From NCBI RefSeq assembly GCF_958298935.1, contig NC_084925.1, positions 15,125,001 through 15,189,000 of the forward strand: a stretch of DNA of 64,000 nucleotides, given 5' to 3'. Position numbers and translations under genes: made by a program. Every line of letters begins with the position of its first letter. Positions within the stretch are counted from its first letter, which is position 1. The notes under the pieces are model-generated. The model searched no databases and had not been told where the DNA came from. It saw only the letters and a list, made by a program, of their open reading frames with translations. Positions 34,001 through 45,556 of the stretch are shown piece after piece. This stretch comes from Phragmites australis (Eukaryota > Streptophyta > Magnoliopsida > Poales > Poaceae).

Positions 34001-35456
34001 ACGAGGCAATGCACGACTGATTTTAGTTGGCGGCAAGCACGGCCGAGGCGGATATGGCGATGGTGGTAGCGGGCTAGGGTTTTGGGGGTATCTCGGTTTG
34101 GAACATAAGGGGAGGGGTAGACTTATGTAGGAAAGGGATATCTTGTGGGGGAGTCGGATTAGGCCGAGTTTGTTGGGATTCGATTTGGGGGAAGAGCAAT
34201 GGCGGTGTGGCCGGCTCAGACTCGAGAGCGAAGAGGAAGTGGCAAGCTCGCTAGCGCAAAGCAAGGGTGAAGGCGGGTTTCAAAGGGACGCCAACAGAGA
34301 GGCGAGCAGCAGGCTGGAAGGCGAACATGAAGACGGGCCAAAATGCAGCCCAGGCGGGTGGGAGAGTAAAGAGAGGGAGTGAGCAGGCTCGCCCCCGAGA
34401 AAAAAAAAGAAGGTGGTCCGAAAGAAATGAGAAAAAGAAAGGAGAGGGGAAGAAAATTCAGCACGAAAGAGGAAAAAGAGAATTTTCTTTTATGGAAGCA
34501 TTTTCAAACTTTTCTAAAATTCAAATGGCACACCTCGATATTTTCAAAAATTCATTTTTACACAAAGAAACTCTAATGCTACTACTCAGCATGAATGCAA
34601 CCACATTTTTAAATATAACCTAAATTAATTATTTAATTTCGAAAATAAATTTCCACCTAGGGTTTTAAGACGAAGAAATAACACCCTAAATCTAAGGAAA
34701 GATTATTTTATTTCTATTTCAAAAAGTTGGAAAAATTAGGATGTTACAGGTGGCCATTAGATATTACTGGTCATTGCCCCTAAGTGGAACTTCCTCTAAT
34801 ACCTCGATTTAGCAAGACCAGCAGTAGGACGTAATGGCGAACGGGGAGTACATAACTATACTTGGGTCAAACAAATCCTCGATGAGTAAGTTCTTCATGA
34901 CTTAGGTTACATATTAAACTTTTCAATTTTTTTTCCAAATGTTGACTAATGGACCCCTCTTTGAATGTAGAGCTTTTGATCCAAAGTACGATCCGAATGA
35001 ACCCCGCACACTGACATATAAGACCGTCTTCACAGTAAGTGCCAGCAGACATAGTTGCAAATACTCTACTACTACATCTTTTTCTTTCGAACTGACGGTT
35101 TCTTTTCTCTCCAGTGCTACCAACAACCACCGGGCAATGCCTGTGGCTTTTACGTTATGCGTCATGTGCTGCAAGCCATGGCAGTAAAAGATATGAAATC
35201 CCTAGATGCAATATAATTGTGTATAGTCTTTTCATAACTACATTCATTCATTTAATATCCGATACTAAAATGGTTTTACTCAAGCTAATTGAATACTTTT
35301 TCTATTACTATTTTCATTTAGCAGGAATTAAGCATACCAGATGACAACATTGAGGAGTCTGCACTCTTCAATGTTCAAGTACAGATTGCCTCATTCATAA
35401 TAACAGAAGTCGTCTCTTCGAAAGGTGAGTTCCATTGTAGAGAGGTGGCACACTAA
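31096..35456 (+). pseudogene. CACTA Ulp1-like protease gene, interrupted by solo LTR
   Basis: Exonic parts at 31096-31555, about 31641-31811, 34749-34876, about 34960-35034 and 35115-35456 read in order with plant-type introns (for example GT 35035 to AG 35114). Features: Lys/Pro-rich linker, a QPCVKLHKYYLQG stretch, a GYFLKDFNDLYDLFNLD stretch, then the C48/Ulp1 core. In that core the catalytic His follows GG at the solo LTR site, Asp is in YLDLA, and Gln and Cys are in QPPGNACGFYV. The codon after the catalytic His is TAG where these proteases have Trp, and a TAA lies at about 31720. A 16-G run at 31362-31377 disturbs the first exon. The function of such domains in CACTA elements is not settled. 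Confidence 0.7.
31812..34748 (-). repeat. 2937-bp solo LTR in CACTA protease gene
   Basis: Starts TGTCACACCCGG and ends AGGATGTTACA on the plus strand; flanked by a perfect GGTGG duplication (31807-31811 and 34749-34753). No internal region or second LTR. The minus-strand reading TGTAACATCCTAATTTTTCC ... GGGTGTGACA fits long-LTR Tekay-type chromoviruses. It differs in sequence from the solo LTR at 23505. ORFs inside it (for example 33689-34623) are low-complexity and not supported as genes. Confidence 0.88.
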
Positions 35457-35784
35457 CTTGATATGTTTGATATGGTCCATTGTACTGATGTGATATGTTC
35501 CATTATACTGATGTGATGTACTTGATATGGTCCATGTACTATTATGTTTTGTTATGGCGCCCTTTTATATAGACTAAGCTCTTATATATGTTACCTGATG
35601 TTAAACATGTTGTCGATATGTGCATATATATGTTACCTAAGCTCTTGTATATGTTACCTGATGTCCAAGATGTGGTCAATATGTGCATATATATGTTTCC
35701 TGGTGTGAAATATTTGCAGGAAAAGATGGCTGCCAAATCCTAACATTACTTCAGGATACAACTAAGAAACATGTAAAGCTCTTC
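35457..35784 (+). other. CACTA 3' region between gene and subterminal repeats
   Basis: AT-rich sequence with GATATGTTCCAT and TATATATGTTACCTGATGT words repeated two or three times (35460-35690). No gene seen. Confidence 0.5.
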
Positions 35785-36267
35785 GGGGCATGAGCACATT
35801 ACTGACGGGTGAAAATGTCACGTGCCACTAAAGAGGTCATCAGTGACAGGTTATAAACTCACGCGTCACTGATGACTCGCTCATTACTGACGGGTGCATT
35901 TACCACCCACCACTATTGAGCGAATTCCGTGTGACGAGGTGCGGTTACTACCCGTCACTAATGATTAAGTCATCAGTGACACGTGAGATTACAACCTGTC
36001 ACTGGGACTCGTTCATTAGTTATTGATGGTAAATGTACATGTCACTATTGACCATCATTCATGATGGGCAACATGCTTGCTCAAGCCATAGGAGGCGCAC
36101 CTCAGTGACTGGTCTCAACTGTGATCCGTCACTGATGACCGTCATTAGTGATAAGTCGGCATCCATCACTAATGGGTCATCATTAGTGACGCATTCGAAG
36201 TGACGGTATGTGACCTCTTACTAATGACGGTTATCACCAGTTACTAATGTGTTGTTCTAGCATAGTG
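35785..36267. repeat. CACTA subterminal repeats and right terminus
   Basis: Many direct and inverted copies of a short word built on GTCACTAATGA / TCATTAGTGAC and ACTGACGGGT fill about 480 bp. They end in GTTGTTCTAGCATAGTG, whose complement starts CACTATGCTAGAAC, a typical CACTA terminus. Such repeats are the transposase binding sites in En/Spm elements. The following TGT would be one copy of the 3-bp target duplication; the left copy is not available. Confidence 0.85.
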
Positions 36268-37898
36268 TGTATAAGTATCTTTTTAAGAGTTATTATTATT
36301 TAATCTAGTATTTTGCCTCCATACAAACAAAATCAATCTTTTAGAGCACTATTATGTCAAAACTAAGGGCCTGCTAGGAACACAGAAATTTTACATGAAA
36401 CAGACCGATTCCTATAGGAATCTACAAAATTCATGCGTTCCAACCGGACGTAAACTGGAACAATATATTAACTGTTGTTTCCTTATCATGTTACTGTACC
36501 ATCATTCAACAAAACATATAGATTATCCTTAAAAATACCGTAGAAGCTTTTATTTAATAGTTTTTACTTTAGGGCCTAAATTTAGGGTTAGCACAGGGCC
36601 TCTCAAATGCTTGGGACGGCCCTTGGCTAGAGCACTGCGAAATGACAGTCATAATCGGATTGGGACAGGCTAACCACTAGACTGTTCAGTCCTTGGAGCA
36701 CCGGGATTTGAGTCCTGGTACGTCCATCTCCTTTAGCGAATGCCAGAGCTCTTACGGCGTTTACGTTTTCAAAAGACAATAAATCAATATAGCATAAGAA
36801 CTCTAGTCTTGTAATGCACGCGTTGCATGCTACTATGCATACACCTATACTATTCAAATACATCGCCTGTCTATGTTGCTGGATCAGGGAAAGTTTTCAC
36901 GTGGCATACATAGTGATTAGAGGTTTATATATAATGTCAACGATCAATTTGCCTTGCCAAACAAAATTTGTAAAAGTTCTGAAAAAACGGTCATATTAAG
37001 ACAGCTACGGGTGATTGTAACTTCTCAAATTTTTTAAACATGTCATTAAGCATTCATGAGAATCATTAGCATCATGTTTTAATTGTTTGAGTAATTATGC
37101 CTGAAATTAAAAATTGAATTATTAAGTTTAATAGGAAGTGGTGCATTGTGAAGGAACTCACAAATTACTATGCAACCTAGGGATGGAAATACTTTTAGAA
37201 ATTTGTCCATGACATAATAAGAATATTAGCAAATTTTTTCAGATTTTGGGAATTAAATTGAAGACTTAAAAATCTATGCAAGTTATAAAAGTTGACAAAT
37301 TTAAAGAATTTTAGTTTAAATTTCTCAGTCTTTTTGGGTCAAACCAATCAAAATGGGTTGCTTATGATTTATAGTTTCCCATCAATTACTATTCACTGGC
37401 GCCCACTTGTCATCCCCTCCCTCTCTCTATTTTGAATAGCACTGAGTGCCGTTGTTGACAATCAAAGCCGGCCACTGAGTCATGCCACCAAGCCTCCTTC
37501 CAGTGAATTTCGGCTGCCACCCTTAAGAAGAGCTGCCTGGGTCCTCCCCGTCGATTCACGTGTGAATCCCCAATTTTCCCCAGTCGGATCATATCTCACA
37601 TGCGTTTCTTCTCCAACTCCGGCCACCATCGTTGCTCGCCAGTGAACCACTGCATCGCTGCTCCATTTTTCAATCCAAACTGCGGAGATCTTCCCCACTC
37701 CTCCCTTAATCGTTCGCACGAGGTAAATCCTATTTGACCAGCGACCGGCGCATCTCTCCTCACGCGACAGCTGCCGCCAGCCGGGCCATGGCTAGGACCT
37801 CGGCCTGAGGATCCTATGGCCGGTTTCCACTTTGCGCTTGTGTCTTCCATCCACCTTTTTAGTGCTTCTCCTCCCTGTTCTCGTGTGCGGGTGAAGCA
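36268..37898. other. Unassigned AT-rich then GC-rich stretch
   Basis: No supported gene. The part to about 37350 is AT-rich with short GGGCCTGCTAGGAAC- and GGGCCT-type words that could be old MITE ends, not proven. 37380-37890 is GC-richer with frames of about 80 codons on the minus strand that lack recognisable motifs. It may be the sequence into which copia element 2 inserted. Confidence 0.4.
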
Positions 37899-38279
37899 TC
37901 GATGCCCCTAATTCGTGTTTTGGTAATTAATGATAATATATCTTTTTTTTGACTAACATGTTTGAATGAGTTATGAAAAGGTTAGTCACAAAAGTGTTAC
38001 GGAGCTAGAAGTTACATGAGTGAAAAACATGAAGAATGGCTAGATCAAGGCAAATGTATAATTGTAGGGTATTTTCTTTTACCGGTCAACGGAGATTAGA
38101 GAAGAAAACTTGACCGGATTGATAAGATAAGTGCCATACTATTAAGAGGGGTTGATGTGTGTTTACTTAAGGTTTCTATGGTACCAAATTGCTCAAACTT
38201 GTATTTCATATAGAGTTGAAAATTATAGTTTGAGAAAGTCCGTCGAAAAGACTGCATTTGGGTGCTCCTGTGTGCTGGA

Positions 38280-38660
38280 AGTCTGACCGGGCCATACAGT
38301 GGTATGATCGCTGTATAATGAATCAGGACAGCCTTGCCCCTTCGAGAGTGGCGATCTGACCGGCCCTTCGGGCGGTCTGACCGCTGTATAAATTCTTCTC
38401 AAAAATCTGAGTAAATCTATGTCTCGGTCTGACCGAGGGCTGTGCCAGTCTAACCGAGAATAACATAGAGAGTTTTGGGTCTTACAGTCTGATCGTAGGG
38501 CCCGTCGGTCTGACCGCCAAGGCTGTGCCGATCTGACCAAGAAGGATGGCAGTCTGACCGCCAAGCTGTGTCAGAATTAATTTTGACCGTTGTCTGTAGC
38601 CATTTATGGGGGCGGTCTGACCGCCAATGGTGCTGCGGTCTGACCGCCACTTGCGTAGAG
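38280..38660. repeat. Cluster of GCGGTCTGACCGC palindromes in LTR
   Basis: Perfect or near-perfect copies of the imperfect palindrome (C/G)GGTCTGACCG(C) occur about ten times in 380 bp of U3, ending some 40 bp upstream of the TATA box at 38702. The same words recur at 46988-47340 in the 3' LTR and at 44910-45010 and 45450-45490 inside the element. Confidence 0.85.
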
Positions 38661-38701
38661 CTGTCAGAACAGTAGTAACGGTTAGATTTTGGGTAGAAGG
38701 G

Positions 38702-38709
38702 TATAAATA
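38702..38709 (+). promoter_or_regulatory. TATA box in 5' LTR of copia element 2
   Basis: TATAAATA in GGGTATAAATAAGGGC; the same sequence is at 47394 in the 3' LTR. Probable U3/R promoter core. Confidence 0.65.
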
Positions 38710-39460
38710 AGGGCATGGCAGGTTCATTGAATGTACCTCTTGACTCTAGCACATAAATACAACACTTTGAGCTCTAGGCCATCACTCTCCCTCTCCATTA
38801 ACTCAGTGATTGCATCTTTGAGAGGTTGAGAGCAACTAGTGCATAATTTCAAAGAGTTTGAGCAATTTGGCACTTGTGATCCTTCAAGCAAGCATCATCA
38901 ACTTATTACTCTTGGAGGTTGCTGCCTCCTAGACGGCTTGGGGTTGTGGCACCGTCGAGCCCTTCATGGAAGATTGTGAAGGAGCCGCGGTGGTGATTGT
39001 GAGAGGTTTGAGCACGCCTTGCTGGAGTGGTAAAGTGCTTCGCTAGTGAAATTGAGGTTTTGAGTAGTTCTTGTTCATTTCCGGCTTAAGGTCAAGTTGC
39101 TCGTATGAGCCCTTTCTCATGTGAGAATTGAATACTCGATAGAGAAGCGGTTTGAAGCTTGAAGTCACCTCAAAATGGATGAGGGGTGATCCGCAAATCA
39201 CTGATACCACGGGAAAAAAATCTCTTGTGTTATCTTTGAGTTATTTACTTTCATGCAATTTACTTCAAGTAATTTATCTTCCTAGATTATAAATTGTTGC
39301 ATATCACCCTAGGTTTGCAAACCTCAACTTAGCTCTTAGTTGTTCTAGTTGTTGCTCTAGTGATCATTAGTTTATTTTTGGAAGTTTTCTTGATCGCTTA
39401 GCAATTAGTTTTAAAACCGCCTATTCACCCCCCTCTAGTCGGTATCTTTGATCCTACAAG

Positions 39461-39473
39461 TGGTATCAGAGCC
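39461..39473 (+). promoter_or_regulatory. Primer binding site of copia element 2
   Basis: TGGTATCAGAGCC, the standard complement of the plant initiator-Met tRNA 3' end, two bases after the LTR. Confidence 0.92.
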
Positions 39474-39536
39474 TAGGACTCCTTTTGTTGCAGATTTAAC
39501 CATCCTGGAGTAGGATTATAGCTAGTGACACTCATG

Positions 39537-41388
39537 TCAATGTGGGAAAAGCTCCGTTCTTTGAGGGGTCAAACTACGCATATTGAAAGGCTAGAATGAC
39601 CATGTATCTTAAGGCTATGAGATATTGTGGATATGTAAGCTTTGGGATATTTTGGATAAAGATTATGTTATTCTTGATCCCATTAATCTTACTGATGTTG
39701 ATAAGGAAAATTCTCTTGCTAACGCTCAAGCTATGAATATTCTTTATAGTGCTTTAGATCTTAATAAGTTCAATCGCATTTGCAAGCTTGAGACCGCTCA
39801 TGAAATATGGGAAACGCTTAAAGAGATTCATGAAGGTTCAACCATGGTTAAAGATGCCAAGCTTTTTGTTTACAAATGACAACTTGAGAAATTTTCTATG
39901 TTGCCAAACGAAAGCATTGAAGAAATGTTCAATCGTTTGAACAACATAATAAATGAACTCAAGGGGATTGGCATGGATATTTCCGATGTTGATTTTTGTC
40001 ATAAGTTTCTTAGAGCTTTGCCTAACAAATATGATACTATTGTGAATTTGCTTGTGAGTTCCAATTTGAAGGAGACAACTCCAATGCAAATGTTGAGTGA
40101 AATTCTCACTCATGACATTTTTAAGAAGTCACAAGAGGATCTTCATGATGATGCTAGTGGTGCCAAGAATAAGATTGTCGCATTTAAGGCTCAACCATCA
40201 AAAGGCAAGGATGATCATGAAGAGAGTGATGATGATGAGGAGGATGATTAAGAGATGGCTCTCTTTGTGAGAAAATTTTAGAAATTTATGAAGAAGAAGA
40301 GATATCAAAGTGGATATAGTAAGAAGGGACAATCTTCAAAAGAAAATTCCTTCAAAGAAAGAACATGTTTTAAATCCGGCGAAAAAGGCTATATTGCCAC
40401 AAATTGCAAGAACAAGAAAGAAAAATATTCCAAGAAGAAGGAGAGTGAAGGCAAGAAAGTTTTCAAGAAGTAATACAAGAAGAAGAAAGATGGTCAAGCA
40501 TGCTATGTTGAGTGGGATTCGGATGCAAGCTCAAGCTCCGACTCTGATGATGAGAAGCCATCTCAAAAGGGTCTTGCCAGTGTAGCCATCAAGGAAGCAC
40601 CTTCACTCTTCTCCACACTTCATTGTCTTATGGAAAAGGGTGACTCCAAGGTATTAAATGATGAAGATAAATATTCATAGGATGATCTAATTGAGCTAAT
40701 AAATGGTTTTGATGATTTCAGGACCAAAGAAAGAGAGAAGTTTAAGTAATTGAAAAAGAGACACAATTCTATTCAAGATTCCTATGAGGAGCTAAAGACG
40801 GCTCATGAGGGTCTAAAAGAAACTCATGAGATGCTTAAGGAAGCTCATGACTCCCTTATTGCTCATGAAACCAACAAATCAAAAGTAGATATGAGTATAT
40901 CATGCAATATTCTTGATGATGTATCTACTTTATCTCATATGAGTTCTTCTACCTTGCATAATGATGCGTTTACTTCACCTAATGATGTATCTTGCAATAA
41001 TGTCTTGATTATTGATGAAAATATCATGTTGAAAGAAAAAGTTGAAAAGCTAACAAATGATCTTGCAAGATGCTATATTGGAGAGTCCAAAATTAGACAA
41101 GTTTTGGATAGTCAAAGGTTCTCCATCCAGAAAGAATGCCTTGGGTATGTTCCCAAGAAGGGTAAGAAGGCATTCATTCATCACAAAACTACTTTTGTGA
41201 AAGGTAGCGGTTATTGCATGAGGTGCAAGAAAACTAGGCATGTTGAGAACGATTGCAAAAATATCAAGGATAATTCATATGCATGTTTTGATTCATGCTA
41301 TATCCTTAAGATATGCTCTAATGGTAGTGTGAAAGCTAGATTTATTGGCACTCCTATAATTGGTGCTAAAAATCATTTGGGTGCCTAA
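39537..41388 (+). pseudogene. gag of copia element 2, broken
   Basis: Begins soon after the primer site (NVGKAPFFEGSNYAY type start) but has an early stop near 39581, a frameshift near 39625 and further in-frame stops near 39876, 40249, 40278, 40471, 40678 and 40747. The UBN2 capsid part is clear at 39625-40130 (CKLETAHEIWETLKEIHEG, then NRLNNIINELKGIG). The first zinc knuckle near 40363 has lost key residues (CFKSGEKGYIATNC: one Cys to Ser, His to Tyr). A coiled-coil stretch follows (ELKTAHEGLKETHEMLKEAHDS). The second knuckle near 41215 reads YCMRCKKTRHVENDC. Gag would build the cytoplasmic particle. Confidence 0.85.
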
Positions 41389-41464
41389 AACCTTGGTGAT
41401 TAACATCCAAAGGACTCAAACAAGTTTGGGTACCTAAAAGAGCTTTGTTTTGTAGGTAAATTAC

Positions 41465-44400
41465 ATGTCCGGTGGGAGACATTGGGTGCTACATAGTGGA
41501 TGCACTCAACACATGACCGGAAATCAAATGATGTTCACTTCTATGAGCAATGATAGATTGGAATATGACAAAATCACATTTGGAGATAATAGCAAAGGAA
41601 ATGTAAAAGGATTAGGTAAAATTGCTATCTCAAATAATTTGTCTATCTCAAATGTCTTACTAGTTAAATCCTTAAATTTTAATTTATTATCCGTTGCTCA
41701 ATTATGTGATCTTGATCTTGCATGCACTTTTTCTCCAAATAATATGATCATATCTAGCATAAAGGACAATAGTGTTATTTTCAAAGGCTTTAGATATGGT
41801 AATCTTTATCTAGTTAATTTTTCTTCTAATGATGCAAGCCTTAACACATACTTGTTCACAAAGACATCAAAAGGATGGCTTTGGCATAGAAGGCTTGGTC
41901 ATGTTGGTATGAATCAACTAAATCGTTTGTTGAAGCATGATCTTGTAGTTGGATTGAAAGATGTGAAATTTGAGAAGGACAAGCTATGTAGTTATTGTCA
42001 AGCCGGAAAGCAAGTGGTAAATTTACATCCATACAAAAGTTCCATGTCAACTTCAAGACCTTTGGAATTATTACTCATGGATTTGTTTGGCCCTACTACA
42101 TATGTAAGTATTGGAGGTAATAACTATTGTCTTATCATTATTGATGATTTTTCTAGATTTACTTGGGTATTCTTTTTACATGATAAAACTATTGTATTTA
42201 ACACCTTCAAAAGCTTTGCTAAAAGGGCTAAAAATGAATTTGATTTCAAGACCAAGAAAGTAAGAAGTGACAATGGCTCCGAATTCAAAAAAACAAAGGT
42301 TGAGGACTTTTGTAATGAAAATGGAATAAGCATGAATTCTTGGCCAAATACACTCCGGAGTAAAATGGAGTAGTAGAAAGGAAGAATCGAACTCTTATTG
42401 ATATGGCCAGATCAATGTTTTCAGAATATAATGTTTCGGACAATTTGGGCCAAATCTATTAATACCACTTGCCATTCATCAAATAGATTATATTGTCATC
42501 GTCTATTGAAAAGGACTCCATATGAACTTCTTATTGGAAGGAAGCCAAATATTTCATATTTTCGGGTGTTTGGATGCAAATGCTACATTCTCAAGAAAGG
42601 TACACGTTTATCAAAATTCCAAAGAAAATGTGATGAAGGTTTTTTACTTGGTTATTCTTCAAATAGTAAAGCTTATCATGTCTATAACCAAAATTCTGGT
42701 TTGGTTGAAGAGACACATGATGTTGAATTTGATGAGACTAATGGCTCTCAAGAAAAGAAAAAAGATTGGATGATGTAAGTAATGAAGGCTTGAGAAGTGC
42801 TATCAAAAATATGTTAATAGGAGACATCAAGCCAAAAGAAGAAGATGAACTAGAAGATGATCCATCTATCTCTATCCAAGCTATTCCATCTTCTTCCACT
42901 ACAAACGATCAAGCTCAAACTCAAAATGCGGAAGATATGGATGATCATGTACAACAAGCTACCACTTCATCAAATCCATCACAAGAACAAATAACTCATC
43001 CAAGAGTTCATCATACCATTGCCAAGGACCATCCCATTGATCAAATTGTTGGTGATCTTAGTAAGGGTGTTCAAACTCGTTCTCGTATTGCTTCATTTTG
43101 TGAACACTATTCTTTTCTATCTTCTATTGAACCTAATCGTGTAGAAGAAGCACTAAATGATCCAGATTGGGTGAATGCAATGCATGAAGAGTTAAATAAT
43201 TTCACCCGCAATGATGTATGGGAATTGGTGGAAAGACCAAGAGATCATAATGTTATTGGCACAAAATGGGCTTTTCGAAATAAGCAAGATAAAGATGGAA
43301 TTTTTGTAAGGAACAAAGCAAGATTGGTTGCACAAGGATACACTCAAGTCAAAGGTTTGGATTTCGGTGAAACTTTTGCTCCCGTAGCTAGACTTGAGGC
43401 TATTAGAATCTTGCTTGCTTTTGCTTCATCTTATAATATCAAGTTATATCAAATGGATGTAACAAGTGCCTTTTTGAATGGAAAAATTAGTGAACCTGTC
43501 TTTGTTGAACAACATCCTGGTTTTGAAGATCCTAAAAATCCAAATCATGTATATAAACTCTCTAAAGCTCTCTATGGCCTTAAAGAAGCCCCACGTATGT
43601 GGTATGAGAGACTTAGAGATTTTCTTGTTTCTAAAGGCTTCAAAGTTGATACTACCTTGTTCACTAAATCTATTGGCAATGATTTCTTTGTTTGTCAAAT
43701 TTATATTGATGACATCATTTTTGGATCTACTAACAAGGATTTTTTGAAGAATTTGGAGAAATGATGTCTAAGGAATTTGAAATGTCTATGATTGGTGAAT
43801 TGAGTTTCTTTCTTGGACTTCAAATCAAGCAACTCAAAAATGGAACTTTTATTAGCCAATCAAAGTATTTGAAGGATTTATTAAAAAGTTTGGTATAGAA
43901 GATGCAAAGCCTATCAAGACTCCTATGGGAACAAACGGTCATCTTGATCTTGATGAAGGAGGTAAACCGGTAGATTTAAAGCTTTATAGATCTATGATAG
44001 GTAGTTTGCTTTATTTTACCGCATCTAGGCCCGATATCATGTTTACTGTATGCATGTGTGCACGGTTTCAAGCATCTCCCAAAGAATGTCATTTGATGGC
44101 CATTAAGCGCATTTTGAGATATTTAAAGTTCTCTCCTAGTATAGGGCTTTGGTATCCTAAAGGTTCTAAGTTTGAGCTAATCGGATATTCGGATTCCGAT
44201 TATGCGGGTTGCAAAGTTGATAGGAGAAGCACCTTCGGTAGTTGCCAATTTCTTGTTAGATCACTACTTTCATGGTCATCCAAGAAACAAAACTCCATAG
44301 CACTTTCTACCGTCGAAGTGGAATATGTTTCCATGGGTAGTTGTTGTGCTCAATTGCTTTGGATGAGACAAACTTTGCTAGATTATGACGTTGTTTTCAA

Positions 44401-44653
44401 AATAGTGCCTCTTTTGTGTGACAACGAGAGTGCCGTGAAAATAGCCACAAATCTGGTCCAACACTCTAGAACCAAGCATATAGATATTCGCTATCACTTT
44501 CTTAGAGAACATGTAAGCAAAGGCGATATCCTAGTAGACAGTGTTCAGATCGAAGACCAACTAGCAGATATCTTCACCAAACCCTTAGATGAGAGTTGTT
44601 TTTGCAAATTGAAAAATGAGCTTAATGTCATAGACTTCTCAAATGTTGCTTAA
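41465..44653 (+). pseudogene. pol of copia element 2 (protease-integrase-RT-RNase H), broken
   Basis: Protease near 41485 reads WVLHSGCTQHMTG: the catalytic Asp of the D-S-G triplet is His, so it should be inactive. GAG-pre-integrase: LWHRRLGHVGMNQL and CSYCQAGK near 41880-42010. Integrase: IIDDFSRFTWVFFL, SDNGSEF, then a frameshift near 42335 before NGVVERKNRT. The RT frame is open over 300 codons (42766-43764): WVNAMHEELNNF, MDVTSAFLNGKI, catalytic box YIDDIIFGS. A frameshift near 43760 separates the RT end from RNase H (43925-44653: YSDSDYAGC, SWSSKKQNSIALST, TKHIDIRYHFLREHV). The polyprotein would be processed in the particle and integrate new copies. Confidence 0.92.
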
Positions 44654-45556
44654 AACTTAAGACACATGATGTTTATGCATTTTCATGATCTATCATTTGT
44701 TTTCAATGCTTTACATACTCATCTTTTTCATGTTTATTTCCTTTGAATATGTGAATTTGTTGCAAATTTAAATTCAAGTTTACATTTCAATAATCTTAGT
44801 TATGTCTTGTTGCATATGTTTCTTTCTCTTTTTCCATCTCAAAAGATCATATGTTACCTTTCATCTCCCTTTATAGCTCTATCCTCAAAAATCCAAAAGC
44901 TCATGTTCCAACGGTCTGGCCGCAGTTCTCTCTTCGGTCTGACCGCCAATCTATACAGAGAGGTTTGGTGTCTCTAGACTCTGGCGGTCTGACCGCCCTG
45001 TGTCCCGGTCTAACCGCTACAAAAGATTCTATCTAGGTAGACTTTATCTCCTCCAGTCCCCATCTTTTCTTCCACCGAGTATCTTTTTCTCTCTCTCCAC
45101 ACAAAACGTGCTCTTAGTAAGTATCTCAAGGAAGACAAATCCTTGGTTCCCAGTCGATCCGAGAGCGTCTTCGATCTCACCGCGGATTCCTCTCTCATGG
45201 GCTCTCAGTAATCTTTGAAGCCCTGCTCTCTTTACCATCTTTTTTAGGTTTTTTGTGCTTAGGGTTTGAACGATGAGATCCATAATTAGAGGCATGGATT
45301 TGAGATGAAATCAGTTGGAATTAGTTGTTAGCATATCTATTAGGCTATTCTCAAGGTTTACTATTAGGCTATTATCAAGGTTTAGTAATATGGGAATTCA
45401 ATTTGCCTCACATATTCATCAAAATCGATCCAATGAGGGTTGTCTGCCTGCCGGCGGTCTGACCGCGGCCCTCATTGGTCTGACTGCCAGTGGCAGCAAA
45501 GCTAGTTTTTCAATGTTTTTCATCTTTTGTCGATCTTTTATGTTAACTAATGCATT
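44654..45556 (+). other. Spacer between pol and env-like ORF in copia element 2
   Basis: About 900 bp with no convincing coding frame. It contains several GGTCTGACCGCC words (44910-45010, 45450-45490), like those in the LTR, and pyrimidine-rich runs around 44820-44870 and 45040-45100. Confidence 0.6.

Larger units (their letters stand above)
14365..36267 (+). mobile_element. Degenerate CACTA (En/Spm) transposon, split by insertions
   Basis: Two parts read in the same direction. 14365-15060 carries a plant En/Spm transposase C-terminal motif. 31090-35456 carries a Ulp1-like cysteine protease domain of the kind fused to CACTA transposases, followed by subterminal repeats and a terminal ...TTCTAGCATAGTG end (CACTATGCTAGAA inverted) at 36267. 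Element B (with the CRM element inside) separates the two, and a solo LTR interrupts the protease. The left terminus is missing; copia element 1 abuts at 14364. That the parts are one element is inferred from orientation and domain order. Confidence 0.75.
37899..39458 (+). repeat. 5' LTR of copia element 2 (about 1.55 kb)
   Basis: The right end ...TTGATCCTACA at 39458 is fixed by the primer site three bases on. The left end is uncertain (TG at 37899 or 37916), because the 3' LTR is truncated and no matching duplication was found. Positions 38176-39122 match 46888-47814, and 39273-39458 match 61944-62130. Confidence 0.8.

Noticed and set aside
33689..34623. Charged low-complexity ORFs on both strands
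   Set aside because: Inside the 2.9-kb solo LTR; frames overlap on both strands and no domain is visible.
36360..36480. Possible Tourist-type MITE (GGGCCTGCTAGGAAC)
   Set aside because: No matching inverted end or target duplication found.
36640..36740. Possible tRNA gene or SINE head (TCTAGTGGTTAG and GGACTCAAATCC words on the minus strand)
   Set aside because: The box B-like word precedes the box A-like word in the reading direction and no cloverleaf can be drawn.
37410..37850. Minus-strand ORFs of 60-84 codons in GC-rich sequence
   Set aside because: Short, overlapping, no motif or start context to prefer one; left as unassigned.
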